NCBI GenBank assembly: GCA_038503035.1
Contig: JAVSML010025530.1
Coordinates: 208,501 to 272,500, forward strand
From: Crocodylus rhombifer
Lineage: Eukaryota; Chordata; Crocodylia; Crocodylidae
Direction: 5' to 3'
Length of the DNA: 64,000 nt
In this document: positions 1 to 11,221 of the stretch, piece after piece
Layout: the number at the start of each line of letters is the position of its first letter
Numbering within the stretch: the first letter of the stretch is position 1
Program-made: the position numbers and the translations under genes
The notes under the pieces: model-generated
What the model was told of the DNA's origin: nothing
Database searches by the model: none
The model's input: the letters and a program-made list of their open reading frames with translations, nothing else

Positions 1-2740
1 TTATGAAAGTGCTTTTTTTCCTTTGTAGGGAAAAGGTGCTCCCATCCTTTCCTTCTAGATGTGGTGTCTGATTTGCACCCTATCCCCGTATGGCTGTGGC
101 TGCTGCTTTATTGCTCTCCCTCCTGTTGCAATAGTAATTGCACATGTAAAATGGGACTTGTAAATCAAACTCTTTCTGAGGGAAAAGTAAATCTCAGCAC
201 AGCAAAGTGAATTTACTGGCAAGGTAGACTCAAGCTAGGTCGCATAGATACAACATGGGGCTGGATTTCAAAGTTCAGTGATATCTGACTTGCAGGTTTA
301 CTTGGGCCCATTATCAAGGCCCTAATTCTGCTACTCAGACTTAGGCTGAATAGAGGTCTTAGTCACAGATCCAGGAAAGCACTTAAGCCCATTCATAAAT
401 TTAAACATTTGAGTAATTGCCCTGATTGTTCTGTGACTACTCACATGCATCCAACAGTGTTTCTAAGCCAAGGCCTCACCATGAAAGAGTCTTTCTGAAG
501 CACCATGAATCGTAAGTATTCAAAAATCATGAGTTATGTTTCCCCTGCTCCAAATTACGAGACTGGTTTCAGAATCATGAAAATCTAGAAAATACTTTTG
601 GGGTTAATTTATTTGCCTTCTGGGTTGTGAACCTTTGGGGCTGATGATAGCCATGAGAGCTAGAAACTTCTTTGATTTAAAAAGAAAACTGAGATTCGCA
701 CCTAATCCTGTGTCTCTGGGTCTGGAGGCTTTAAGAAAAATCACCAAATATTGAGGGACCCACAATAAAAAAGACAGAAGTTGGCAAGGTTGCTCTTAGC
801 ATTTGAAAGTATCCAGGATTTGAGTCTGAGATCAAAGGCTTAATAGACCCTGAGCTGCATTCTAGTAGCTGAAATTGGGGTTGTAAAATAAGGGGGAAGT
901 AGTTTGAATTGCCGGTTTCCAATAATTCACACCCTTCCTTCCTTCTAGACTGCTTGCATGAGTTGGGAATCTGCAAAGCTGCAGTGTTGTGCTGATATTT
1001 TTCATTTAAATACATTTGCTAAAATCTGTATTTGCAAGTCAGCTCTGGCCTCAGAGTTCAAATATCCTCACCAGAAATGCACATGGGGAATCCACTTACC
1101 CATTACTCAAAGAGTCCCTCACCCCTGTTTTTTGCAGCATGTTTTTTAATTTCAGCCTTTGGCCAGTAAAGAGAAATGGACTCCTGCAACTAATTAGGGC
1201 AGATGAATGGAACAGAGGGGAGCATCTTCAGAGAAGCATAATCAGCTCTTTAAAAATGGGCTGGTTTCATTTTTTTTCTAGCTTTCTGGCTACCTGGGAG
1301 GCACCATGCCGTTCCAGTTTGTCCTTCTGTGATCCAACTGGGTGCTTACATTTCCCCTTCCCAAATGCAGTGCAACAACTTTATCAAACTGTCAAGCAGT
1401 TAAAATCCAAAATTCTGCAAAAGTTGGCTTAAAAAAATAACAAAAATTGTTTTTAATACATGCAATCATTTAATCAACTAAAATCAATTATGAGGTTTTT
1501 AGGGGTTTTTTTTGGTTGCAGGCAGCGGGGGCCAGTTAAACTTGCTGTTCCAAGGTTGGAAATAGAGCTACAACAGGACTTGCAGGTATTATTGTCATTA
1601 CTTTGTCTCTCCCTACCCCACACAGGCCCATTCCTGCCCCATCCATATATTACACCTAGTCTTTACGCTATAAGGACTGTGACTAGGATTGTCATTTACT
1701 CTGGCATTAAGCTGAACTTGTGCTTAAGCACCTTTGAATACCACTAAAGAATCCCACGGGTTTTGTTTTTGGCATTTTCTAATATCCCCTTCTGTTCCCA
1801 GGCAGCCCTTGTTCTGTTCCATGAGTCTGAACTCCTCTTTTTTCTTTAGCTAAGCAGGAAAAGGGCCCTATTAGGTGACTAATATACAAGGAAAGGTAAC
1901 CGGGAATAGCATTTAAAATACACCTCCCCTTGCTCGCCCCTTTTCATTCTGGCGGTACCCATTATACTTCCTAGAGCCTGAGCTCTTGCACGACTGCAAC
2001 ATATGAATAAACCAACCTTTGGTTAAACCCATCTTGATGAAAATCCTCTCCCAGAAACCTTCTGAGACTTCTGGTGGGGGTTTATAGGAAAAGTTGGGAC
2101 TGTGACCTTTTTTTATTTTTTACCTTCCTTCCAAATAAAAAACTTTCAGAAATTGATTAACTCTGTCTTCAGGGGAACTTTAGCTGCAGGAAACTCGAGT
2201 CTGCTGCAATTCTTCAATTTCCCTCTGACAAGCCCCTTCACCCTCTAAGACCAACAATCCACATTACACTCGATTGGTCTCAAAGGGGGTCACTTTACAT
2301 TGCATCATACAGTAAACCAAAACCACCCAATGACATGGAGTGAAACCTGAGATTGTCATGACATTCTACTTTTCTAACTGCCACGGTGCAGACCTGGGTC
2401 GTGGACTGGGACTAGAAGCAAGCAGAAATTGCAGGGCTTGCTATAGCAGTTGTGTTTCTATTATGAAGTGGGAGGGTGTATGCGAAGCAAAGAGAAGGAT
2501 TCTGAGCTGCATCTGGACCATGCTGTAACTTTGGCATCTTGGCAGCAACTCCTCACCACCTTGCACCCCCAAAGCTGTTTTCTGTCTGGAAAAAAAAAAA
2601 AAAAATGCTGCAAACAGTCAGACTTGGCAAACTCCAACAAGGTAATTAGACCCAGAAGGTTTCTTGTAGGGCTTTGGGCCTCTCAGCATCCCTTACCCCT
2701 CTCCACTGAGCCTGGATTTATGTACCTTATCCCATTACCT
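1..2740. other. 3' flank of KCNU1, no gene seen
   Basis: Open frames here (for example 1016-1432 on the plus strand) have no recognisable domain, codon pattern or splice context. An A-tract lies near 2590-2605. I see nothing else supportable. Confidence 0.6.
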
Positions 2741-2754
2741 TGATTTGTATTGCT

Positions 2755-4066
2755 ACAGTGCATTTTACAAGAGCATATCCACGAGGGGCCAGTAGGGGAG
2801 ATTATGCTTAGGGGCAACCAACACGGGTTCATTAGCGGCAGGTCCTGTCAGACCAACCTGGTGACCTTCCATGACCAGGTCACCAAATACTTGGACACGG
2901 GTAGCAGTGGACATAGTCTTCCTAGACTTTTGGAAGGCCTTCGACACTGTCTCTCACCCTGTTCTCATTAAGAAACTGGGGGCTGTGGTGTCGACACCCA
3001 CACAGTCAGATGTGTCACCAACTGGCTGGAAGGCCGCACCCAGAGTGTGGTGGTGGATGGGTCCTTCCCAACCTGGAGGGATGCGGGCAGTGCGGTCCCC
3101 CAGGGCTCAGTCCTTGGGCCTGCACTGTTCAACATCTTCATCAGTGACTTGGACGAGGGGGTAAAAAGCACCCTGTTCAAATCTGCTGATGACACTAAGA
3201 TGTGGGGGGGATGTGGGCACGCTAGAAAGGACGAATAGGCTGCAATCAGACCTAGACAAGTTACAAGGCTGGGCAGATGAGAATAGGATGGGATTCAACA
3301 CTGACAAGTGCAAAGTGATGCACCTGGAAAGGAAGAACCAGCACCATACCTACAGGCTGGGGAGCTGCCTTCTCATCAGTACGCAGGCAGAAAGGGATCT
3401 TGGAGTTATCATTGACTCCAAGATGAACATGGGCCGGCAGTGTGTGGACACGGTCAGGAAGGCGAACCGCACCTTGTCATGCATCCACAGATGCATCTCG
3501 AGCAGGTCCAGGGAGGTGATCCTCCCCCTCTATGCGGCACTGGTCAGGCCGCAGCTGGAGTACTGCCTCCAGCTCTGGGCGCCACACTTCAGGAGGGATG
3601 TGGGCAACATGGAGAGGGTCCAGAGGAGGCTGCTCGCATGGTCAGGGGGCAGCAGGGCAGGCCCTACGAGGAGAGGCTCAGGGACCTGAACCTGTTCGGC
3701 CTCCAAAAGAGAAGGCTGAGGGGGATCTAGTGGCCTGTTACAAACCTGTCAGAGGGGACCAGCAGGCATTGGGAGAGTCCCTGTTCCCCCGAGCACCGTC
3801 AGGAGCGACCAGGAATAACGGTCAGAAGCTGGCAGAGGGTAGATTCAGACTAGATATCAGGAGGCGTGACTTCACGGTCAGGGCAGCTAGGATCTGGAAC
3901 CAACTTCCAAGAGAAGTGGTGCAGACTCCTACCCTGGGGGACTTTATGAGGAGGCTGGATGTACATCTTGCTGGGGTCGCTTGACCCCAGTACTCTTTCC
4001 CGCCATGGCAGGGGGTCGGACTTGATCTGCTCAGGCCCCTTCCGACCCTAGAAACTATGAAACTAA
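2755..4066 (+). mobile_element. CR1 LINE, 5'-truncated, with broken reverse transcriptase
   Basis: The plus strand encodes consecutive pieces of a CR1 reverse transcriptase in shifting frames. First GNQHGF.SGRSC..NLV near 2810-2870, then VFLDFWKAFDTVSHPVLI near 2905-2970, then [18 protein letters not shown] near 3095-3155 and the catalytic-type SADDT near 3180-3200. Then LQSDLDKLQGWADENRMGFN through SREVILPLYAALVRPQLEYC (3240-3570). Finally the C-terminal RIWNQLPREVV segment (3890-3920) and a stop at 3982-3984. The 3' end is the CR1-type 'gggtcggacttgatctgctc...ccttccgaccctagaaactatgaaa'. At least three frameshifts make it inactive. The 5' portion, including the endonuclease, is missing, the usual result of aborted target-primed reverse transcription. 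Confidence 0.93.
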
Positions 4067-4129
4067 GTAGTGCTGGCTCCTAGCTTGGGGGGAGGGGCGG
4101 TCTTTAAGACAAAGCCTGATAATTAGCTA

Positions 4130-4252
4130 GCTGGGGTCACATGAGCTACCAGGGGTCATGTGAGCCCAGTATTCATTCCTTCCCAGGGCAGGAGGTTGGA
4201 CTTGATGATCTACTTAGGTCCCTTTCCAACCCTATCAATTGTGAAACTATAA
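4130..4252 (+). mobile_element. CR1 3'-end fragment
   Basis: A second, diverged copy of the CR1 3' terminus only 70 bases after the first: 'cagggcaggaggttggacttgatgatctac' then 'aggtccctttccaaccctatcaattgtgaaactata' (each shown in parts). It is more diverged than the neighbouring copy, so probably an older insertion. Confidence 0.85.
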
Positions 4253-5134
4253 CATTGCTGGACATGTTCTTTTGGAAAGCACTGGCCAGCTCAGGAAAGA
4301 AATGGGATGGCACATTTTGAAATTCTCTAGAACTGATTATTCTGCTTCTTCTACCTTCAGATTTCCAGAGTCTCAGAGTCAGAAGTCCTTTTGACCCCCA
4401 GTGCAGGAGAGCACCTAAGCATGTGCTTGCCCTTAATAGCAAGTTTATGCTTCATTTACATCAAGCTCCATCCCAGGGTAATCACATACTAAACCTCACT
4501 TCCTAACTCAGCATATTTATCTGAGTGGAGGACCTTAGGATGTCAGTCTGCTCCAGATGAGTTTTGGCCCCTACTGCTTTCTTCAAGATTTTCTCTGGCA
4601 GATATAACTTGTTTCCCTCTATCCGAGCAAAGAAACCATCACTAGACACAATGAACGAACAACACTAATACTTTGTGGGATCAAATATCATCCACTGGGA
4701 AATGCTTGCAACCAAGTTAGAAAGGGAGGGAAATCCTTACAATTACAGTCCACTGAGTAAATACTAAGCACTTTCAGTGTGCTTACAGATAATTTCAGAG
4801 CAAAAAATACAAAAAAAGATGTCAAATTCCTTCAGCTGATTTTTCGTTATGAATTATTGAGGAGTCACAAATAGTACACTATGTAGAAGAACACTGTGAG
4901 GTTTCAGAAATTCATGCTTTTTCATTTAAAACTATGAATGGAAGGCACTATGACATGTCAATTGTTATTATAAATAATACCATGTATAAAATAATATTAC
5001 TATAAAATACAATGATTTAGGCCCCTAAGCACCTTAGGCATTTTGCAAGTTTTACCTGAAAAAATAGGATTTAAGAAGCCCCCTTCTCAATCAATACTTG
5101 TAGATCCCCTAGGTGTTACATTCCAAGGAAGAGA

Positions 5135-5170
<36 letters not shown>
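5135..5170. repeat. (AAT)n microsatellite
   Basis: Twelve uninterrupted AAT units. Confidence 0.97.
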
Positions 5171-5171
<1 letters not shown>

Positions 5172-6879
5172 TATAAGGGCAGTTCTGTTTTATAATGGTA
5201 AGCTACTAATCCTTATCCATGTTTGAAAAGTATTATGATGAAAGGTACTATGTAAATAGCAAGCACCACATTATTATTGCTATTGACAATGTAAATGGCA
5301 GCACTATAAATGGGACGACAGCATCAGGTCTCTGGGAGGCAGAGAGTACGGAGACATTAATACGTGCAGTCAAGTTACATCTTGCACTAATAGAGTGCGT
5401 TTGTACGAGTGGTCCTGACACCTAGAACATGAACCAGATGGCCTCCTTCTTATCCCATATGATGTAAACTACAGACTTGAATTAATTTATGTAGAAATCG
5501 TGACAATTCTGTTATTGTTGAAACCAGAGTAGCAGACAGGGTGGCAATCATGAACGTTAAATTTTTTACCTAAAATAATGGAGACAAACCTCAGCTTCTA
5601 TGTTGTGTGGTTGCTCTCCAACCTTTTGTCACTCACTGGTCCCACACTATCACTTCCCAGGATAATTTCTGTAGGAATATTTAATTTTAGAGAATAATGA
5701 TAAATAGAAGCTTTAAAAAATGTATTTGTTTCAGGCTTGTTGAATTTTTTAAAGACTCTTTTTTCTGGAAAAAAAATACTAAAGCTCAAAAGACAAAAAT
5801 TGGAAAACACTGGGATTTCAGTGAACACCCTCTCCCCCATCTCCGGTTTTAAAGAGAACATTAATCTCATTATATTTCCCCCCAAAAAAACATAATCTAA
5901 TTTTATTTAAAAAGTGACCCAATTGGATGATAAATCATTTGACCAGCTCCAGACATCAGAACCTCTGGGCTGTAGTTAAAGAATTTGCATCTCAGTATCT
6001 TATTTGTAAAATGAGGTAATGACATACCTCATGAGGTATTTAATGGATTAATGAGGTATTTAATAGATTAAATTATTCTCCAGAAAGTTCCTTGAGATAT
6101 TAAGAATGAGGGTGCTGGAAGGACAAATATTGTATTCTTATCAGTTGAGGTAGTATTAAGGAAAATAAGTATGACATTTGCACGTCATACTTACCCATAA
6201 CAGTCTCGCAGCTGGCTTCCTAGGTTTGAAACACAGAAAAGTGTGTGTACGTGAAAGGGTGGAAGAGGCTGGGAATCAAGTTTTCACTTTCTTCCACTCA
6301 ATAACTGCCTCTCATTCTCCAGATTTGAGGAATTACCAAAATGGACACTTAAAAAAAAGGAAAAAAGGTTCCTAAAGTTCCTTTGAGGGTGGAGTACAGC
6401 AATGAAACAAAGTGGTGACCAGCTGTTTCAAAGCATGATGCATCCTGTACCATGGAAAGAAAAGCTGGCGAGGGGATCAGGCATTCTGTTTTCACTCATA
6501 ACTGGTTGGAGTTTACCAAATTTTCAGTTCCAACCAATTTTTTTTAAGTAAAAGCATATACAAGTTTCTAATGGACATTTTTATTAAAACAATATGGTAA
6601 TATTTCAATCAGCTGTAGGAGCTGGGTGAAATTTTCCAGCAGCCAAGAAGTACTGATGAAAAAAAATAAAAATAAAAATTAAGTAATTCCTAGAAATTTG
6701 TTCCTATTGCTTTGATTTTACCAGCTCTAGTCGCATCCCCTAGCACACATGCATTCTGGGGGTGTATTTTGGTCTTTGCCTTCCAGTAGTGTCTACAGGC
6801 CCTAGTTGAGACCTGTGTCCCATTTTGCCAAGTACCATGCATACTCACTGTAAGGCAGCGTATCTAGAAGAATTTACAG

Positions 6880-7005
6880 TCTAAATAGACTGGACAGACA
6901 GGATGGGAAAGGAAGCATGTTGTCATCTTCATTTTACACATGGGAGTTGAGGCCCTGAGAAATTAAAGGATGCACAAAGTCAATGGGGGGAACTATGAAA
7001 CCAGG
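6880..7005 (-). mobile_element. MIR/CORE-SINE fragment
   Basis: Text such as 'tcattttacacatgggag', 'gaggccctgagaaattaa' and 'caaagtcaatgg' is the reverse complement of the MIR body (CAGTTTCCTCATCTGTAAAATG region). Diverged and without clear ends. Confidence 0.6.
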
Positions 7006-7229
7006 TCTTCCAAGTCTCCATAAATTGCCTTACCCACAAGGGTAGAGAGGCAGCTGTGTTGGGACCCAATCCAGCAGGGTGGTGTGACTGACCAGCTCCT
7101 CACTGATATTGGTGGGAGTGGAGGGAGCAGAGGACCTGGTAGTGCTGAGCCCTTCCAGGACTTGCACGGAAAGTACAACAGGCTCTTGTGCTTGGCAGCT
7201 CACCAGGGCATACTTGGCGCAGGAGTCTG

Positions 7230-8135
7230 CATTGCCCAGACTCGGCGTGCACACTGTTACCAGCACTTGCTCCCTCAGACGTGGTCTTAACACAAAGAGA
7301 TCCAGCGGCTACTCTCCGCTGTCCACACCTCGCATGTCCCTTCCCCCGCATTCATTTTTCAGCACCTTCCCCGCACAGCACACCTCCCACAGTACGGTGT
7401 AGCCAATATCGTCTTTCAGCACATCGGCGTGCGCCCGTGTGACACGAATGCTTCTCTTTGGGGGCGAGGAGAGAGGCGAGGATAGGGGGCGCCTCCTGCC
7501 CGAGATGCTGCCGACAAAAGCACAAGTGTTTTTGTTCGAGCTGGCAGAGTCCGGCTGTGCTGAAGCCTCCCTTTCATCAGTGGGTATTAGGCCCAAAGCG
7601 CTGCCTCTTTGAATATGTACACAGCGCATTCCATATCCTGTCACCAGGATGACAGATTTGTCAGGCTTCGCAGAGGCCTGGCACCTGGGGTGCGGAGCAA
7701 AGCCGGCTTTTCAGCTAAGAGCACACACAGCTTTTTTTTTTCCTCCCCCACCCCCCCGTTGGGAAACTTTCTCCTCCTCCTCCTTCCTCTCCATTTCCCC
7801 CCCGAACCTGAATGAACACTTCTTTCAGTAATGGGTTTTTTCCACCTGGTTGACTTGATGAAAGGTTTATGAGTTGACATTACGAGCGAGAAGAACAAAG
7901 CAAGCGCAGGGATGTGTGCGTGCGCGTGGGGGCAGGGAGCGGGCTCGACAGAGCTGCTGAAAACTTTATTACAAACTAAGAGACATGGGGAGCAATAAAT
8001 CAGTTGGATACTCGCTACAAACCAGCGGAAAACGTCACGGCGGAATTGGATGGAAAAATATGCAGGGCTAGGTTTGCAGGCGGGCTGGGCACCGAAAGCT
8101 CCCACTGGCTTCCGGTGGGAACTGGCCATCTACCG
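7230..8135. promoter_or_regulatory. CpG-rich block, putative orphan CpG island
   Basis: CpG dinucleotides are dense here (for example gcgtgcgcccg, gggcgcctcc, tgcgtgcgcgtg, acgtcacggcgg) while the kilobases on either side are almost free of them. A CRE-type half site (ACGTCA) lies near 8031. Open frames on both strands overlap it, but none shows a domain. No exon is recognised, so it could be a promoter of an unannotated non-coding transcript or a distal regulatory element. It is about 19 kb beyond the 3' end of KCNU1. Confidence 0.55.
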
Positions 8136-8337
8136 AGAGAGGGAAGTGGCTGTTTAACCATCTCTGAAACAATCAGGCCCCTTTAAAAAGTGTCTTAATT
8201 GAGACGCTCCAAAACCAAGACATCTGGCATCCCTCTCCATTTCGAACATTGAGTGCATGTACAATAGTCCACTCCCAGAGAAGGTTGACAGGGGTTCAGT
8301 GTCCAGCTGCTTTTTGAAAAACCTCCCCATCTCTATC

Positions 8338-8448
8338 AGCAGGATTTAGGCACCTAATCCCGTTTAGACATTTTTGGAAATCTCGGGGACATGACTTACC
8401 TGCATTTTCGGGCACTTAAATACTTTGAAGGTCTGGCCCAAAGTGCTT
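8338..8448. mobile_element. MITE fragment (hAT-like, 'ttaggcacctaa' family)
   Basis: 'gatttaggcacctaatcc' and 'gggcacttaaatactttgaag' match in style a sauropsid inverted-repeat element better preserved at 45.02 kb. Family assignment from memory; ends not defined. Confidence 0.5.
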
Positions 8449-8449
8449 T

Positions 8450-10130
8450 GCTGACTTGCAGTAAACCACACCACCTCTGTTGAGTTGGATATAAGGCATA
8501 TGCTGTGATCATACTACTGGGCACTGAAATCCTGCCATGTACGGCGTGAAATGCATCAGCTGCTGTTTAGTATCGTACAGTAAAATTACACAAGATTTTC
8601 CAGTGACTGGTTAAGAACAATACCATATCCAAAGGAAACTTTTGCAAGCAAGGCATAATGCAATCAACTAGGAGGAATTTGGTTAGGAAACTTTTACAAA
8701 AAAGTACCATGGACCCTTAGCAGCTATGAGTCACTAACAACATGGTTAAACTTGTTGTGGTACCCCCAAACCAATCCCCCTCAGCCAGGCTGAAACCTGG
8801 CTTTGGTGAGAAGCGGGAGCTAGCTTGAAGGCTTTTGCTTCTAACACCTTTGCGAGGAAGGGAGGCTTGTGCTAGTCCTGATTTTGCAGGCAGGGAGAGT
8901 TATGACATGCCTTTCACTGCCTTGTGCATGGGCTTCTCAGGGAGAACCACACAAAGCTCATCAGATATAGTGCTATTTTTTAAACTAAAATCTCAGTCTA
9001 TTTTTGAACCTTCCAGTAGACACAGTGATTGGCTCCTCCAAGCTAAGCATCCTCAGCCAGATTCTCTCCTTGGGTTAATGAGGTCTCACTGTACTGAAAT
9101 CAATGACCGAGGCTTCCCTGCCGGTCCCAGGGAAGCCTTACTTTGACTATCACCCTGTTGTGAAGAACAGAACAACTCCTGCCACATATTCCAGCACACC
9201 CCTTACAGCCCTCCCAAGTGCTGCTGTGCCATCCCGCAACATGCTTCTGCTGCTATTTCTCCTTAACAATCTTGTCCTGAGCGCTGAAACAAACATGTTT
9301 CTATTTTAAACTTTAATCCATGGCTACTGCATGCCTTTTGGAGTGTGAATGTCCTGGAAATGTCATTGCAGAGCAATGTGCTCAAGGGATTAGAGTGGTT
9401 CTACTTTGCAAATGACATGATGCAGTCACAGATGTTACTCTGGCCAAACATCAGATGCAACTGCACAGGCTTAACTTTTTGAGTTTTTAATTAAAAAAAA
9501 AAAAAAAAAGTAAGGCAAGATCCCGAAGGATGCTGGGCACTTGCAACTTGACTTTGTTCAAGTCAGCACTGACTTTGAGCTACAGGTGCTAATTCCCATT
9601 TGCCCCCCAGATAGGTAAAAACCTAAATTTTCCCCTGATCACTCTACAGGCTTCTCCAATTGGAGGAAGCAGAGCTTAAAGGTGACTTAAAGGAAACTAT
9701 GCTTGGTATTTCCATCCTTCGTGGGAATGGATGTCTGTCTGTACCTCAAGCCATCTATGTATGGCTGGCAGCCCTTCTAAAGAACGGGCCCAGGTGGAGA
9801 TGAGCAGAGGAAGGGTCAAGATTATGATGCATTGGCAGTGTGGGGTTTAGGAGTCTGGAACTGCAATAGCAGCAAGGATGTGGATTGGGAGTGAAGTGTA
9901 TTGGCAAAAATGGACAAGGAAGCAGATTACATTAGTAAGGGATGCTGCAGGTCACAACTGAGGTACAAGGGTAGAGCTGTGGGAAGCAGGTAGCTCATAT
10001 GAAAACTCCCTGAGCTCTATAGGTTTGACTCTCCCTGGTTCTGCACTTTGTCTTATCCTTTACATCTGCACAAGGGACAGCAGGCTTTAAGGGAGCAGAC
10101 AGGACAGACCACAAAGCAGAATGAGGCTCT
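8450..10130. other. Non-coding, nothing recognised
   Basis: No gene. An A-tract of about 17 lies at 9494-9510. Short open frames near 8835-9309 have no recognisable features. Confidence 0.6.
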
Positions 10131-10133
10131 ATG

Positions 10134-10255
10134 GGCCAGATTTTCAGGAGAGATTAATGAACTTGGTGGGGTGCCTCTATTTCTGGATGGTGAGCTTAAA
10201 GATGCTTTAAAGGAGACTGAACTTCACAGGTAGAGATTCAGCATTTTCTGAAAAT
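10134..10255. mobile_element. MITE fragment with imperfect inverted ends
   Basis: It begins 'ggccagattttcaggag' and ends 'cattttctgaaaattag', imperfect inverted copies of each other. Same type of ends as the element at 45.02 kb. Confidence 0.45.
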
Positions 10256-10903
10256 TAGATCCATTGAAGAGGTCTTAAAAAGTTGAGCACGTGAGCCTTC
10301 CTAAATCACGAGTCACATCTGAAAATACTGGCCTGTGTCTGGACCACTCATAGGCATTCAGTCCCAGAAGCAAAGTGAGCTGTGACTTAGGCTGCACTGT
10401 AATGGCATCAAGCACGCACACCAATGAAACATCCTCTCAGCATGGGTCTGGGGTAGGGGTGTAGGAGAAGTGCCAAGCTAAATTTAAAATTAAAAAAATA
10501 TATAAACAAAGTTCCAGCTCCAGGGAAGCAGCCTGTTCGCTCAGCTCTAAATGTCTGCTCCATCTCTGTGGCTCCCATGAAGCAAAGCAGTATTACAGGC
10601 AAGCCTGTATTACATTTAGCCAGTGCCATAAAAAGCTTTTGCTTACCTGGAGTCAGGGACACAGAAAACCAATCGACATTCAGGTCATCTAGCTACTGAA
10701 TGGGAAAGTAGTTGCGAAGTACCTAATTGTTTGAACCTTTCTAAATCAGATTTAGAGTCAAGCACATAAATCACATCTTGTTATATCACAACAAGCTTAC
10801 TGACGCTAGTGGGTTGCTTGAGTAGAAATGAGGACAGAAGTCTGCCCCTGATCTTTTAATTTTGATTGTGGTTTAAAGGAGTAGAGGAAATCTTTCCATT
10901 TCT

Positions 10904-11221
10904 TTGTTTCAGCTGGAACTGGAAAAGCAAAATGCCATGGACAGAGCTGCTCTAACTCAACTTCTGATGCATCAGAGAGGCATGCTTCATATAAACTTTG
11001 GTGTCATAGCCATAATCCTGGGTTTGGGACTTCTAGACTATCAAGAACTCTGGGAACACGTGGCCAAAAAAAGCTCTGAGGATTTTTATGCTGGGGCCAG
11101 CACATCACAGAATTGGACTTGGAGGCAGATGCTCACAGCTAATGGATATTATCAGCAAAGTTTGGTCACATCTCTCATTATTGAATCATTGCAGAAATGC
11201 AGCAGTATCTCCTGGTAATTA
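10904..11221 (+). other. Unrecognised open frame, possible transposase remnant
   Basis: A 104-codon frame that is open without a strong acceptor being needed, but is immediately preceded by one (TTTCTTTGTTTCAG at about 10900-10913). The part from the second Met reads MDRAALTQLLMHQRGML, then a hydrophobic stretch (FGVIAIILGLGLLDY), then ELWEHVAKKSSEDF. The start resembles in style the N-termini of Harbinger-type (HARBI1-like) proteins that I remember from reptiles, but no catalytic motif is visible and the frame closes at 11218. It could equally be chance. No donor site was identified. Confidence 0.25.

Larger units (their letters stand above)
4253..7229. other. Non-coding flank with MIR-like remnants
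   Basis: No gene recognised. The (AAT)n run lies at 5135. A MIR-like tail is at about 5975-6080 ('catctcagtatcttatttgtaaaatgagg', plus strand; shown in part). A second MIR-like piece is listed separately at 6880-7005. Confidence 0.6.

Noticed and set aside
1016..1432. 138-codon plus-strand open frame.
   Set aside because: No recognisable domain, no conserved-looking motif and no supporting splice sites.
7309..7644. 111-codon minus-strand frame in the CpG-rich block, possible first exon.
   Set aside because: No domain, no clear donor, and GC-rich DNA has few stops by chance.
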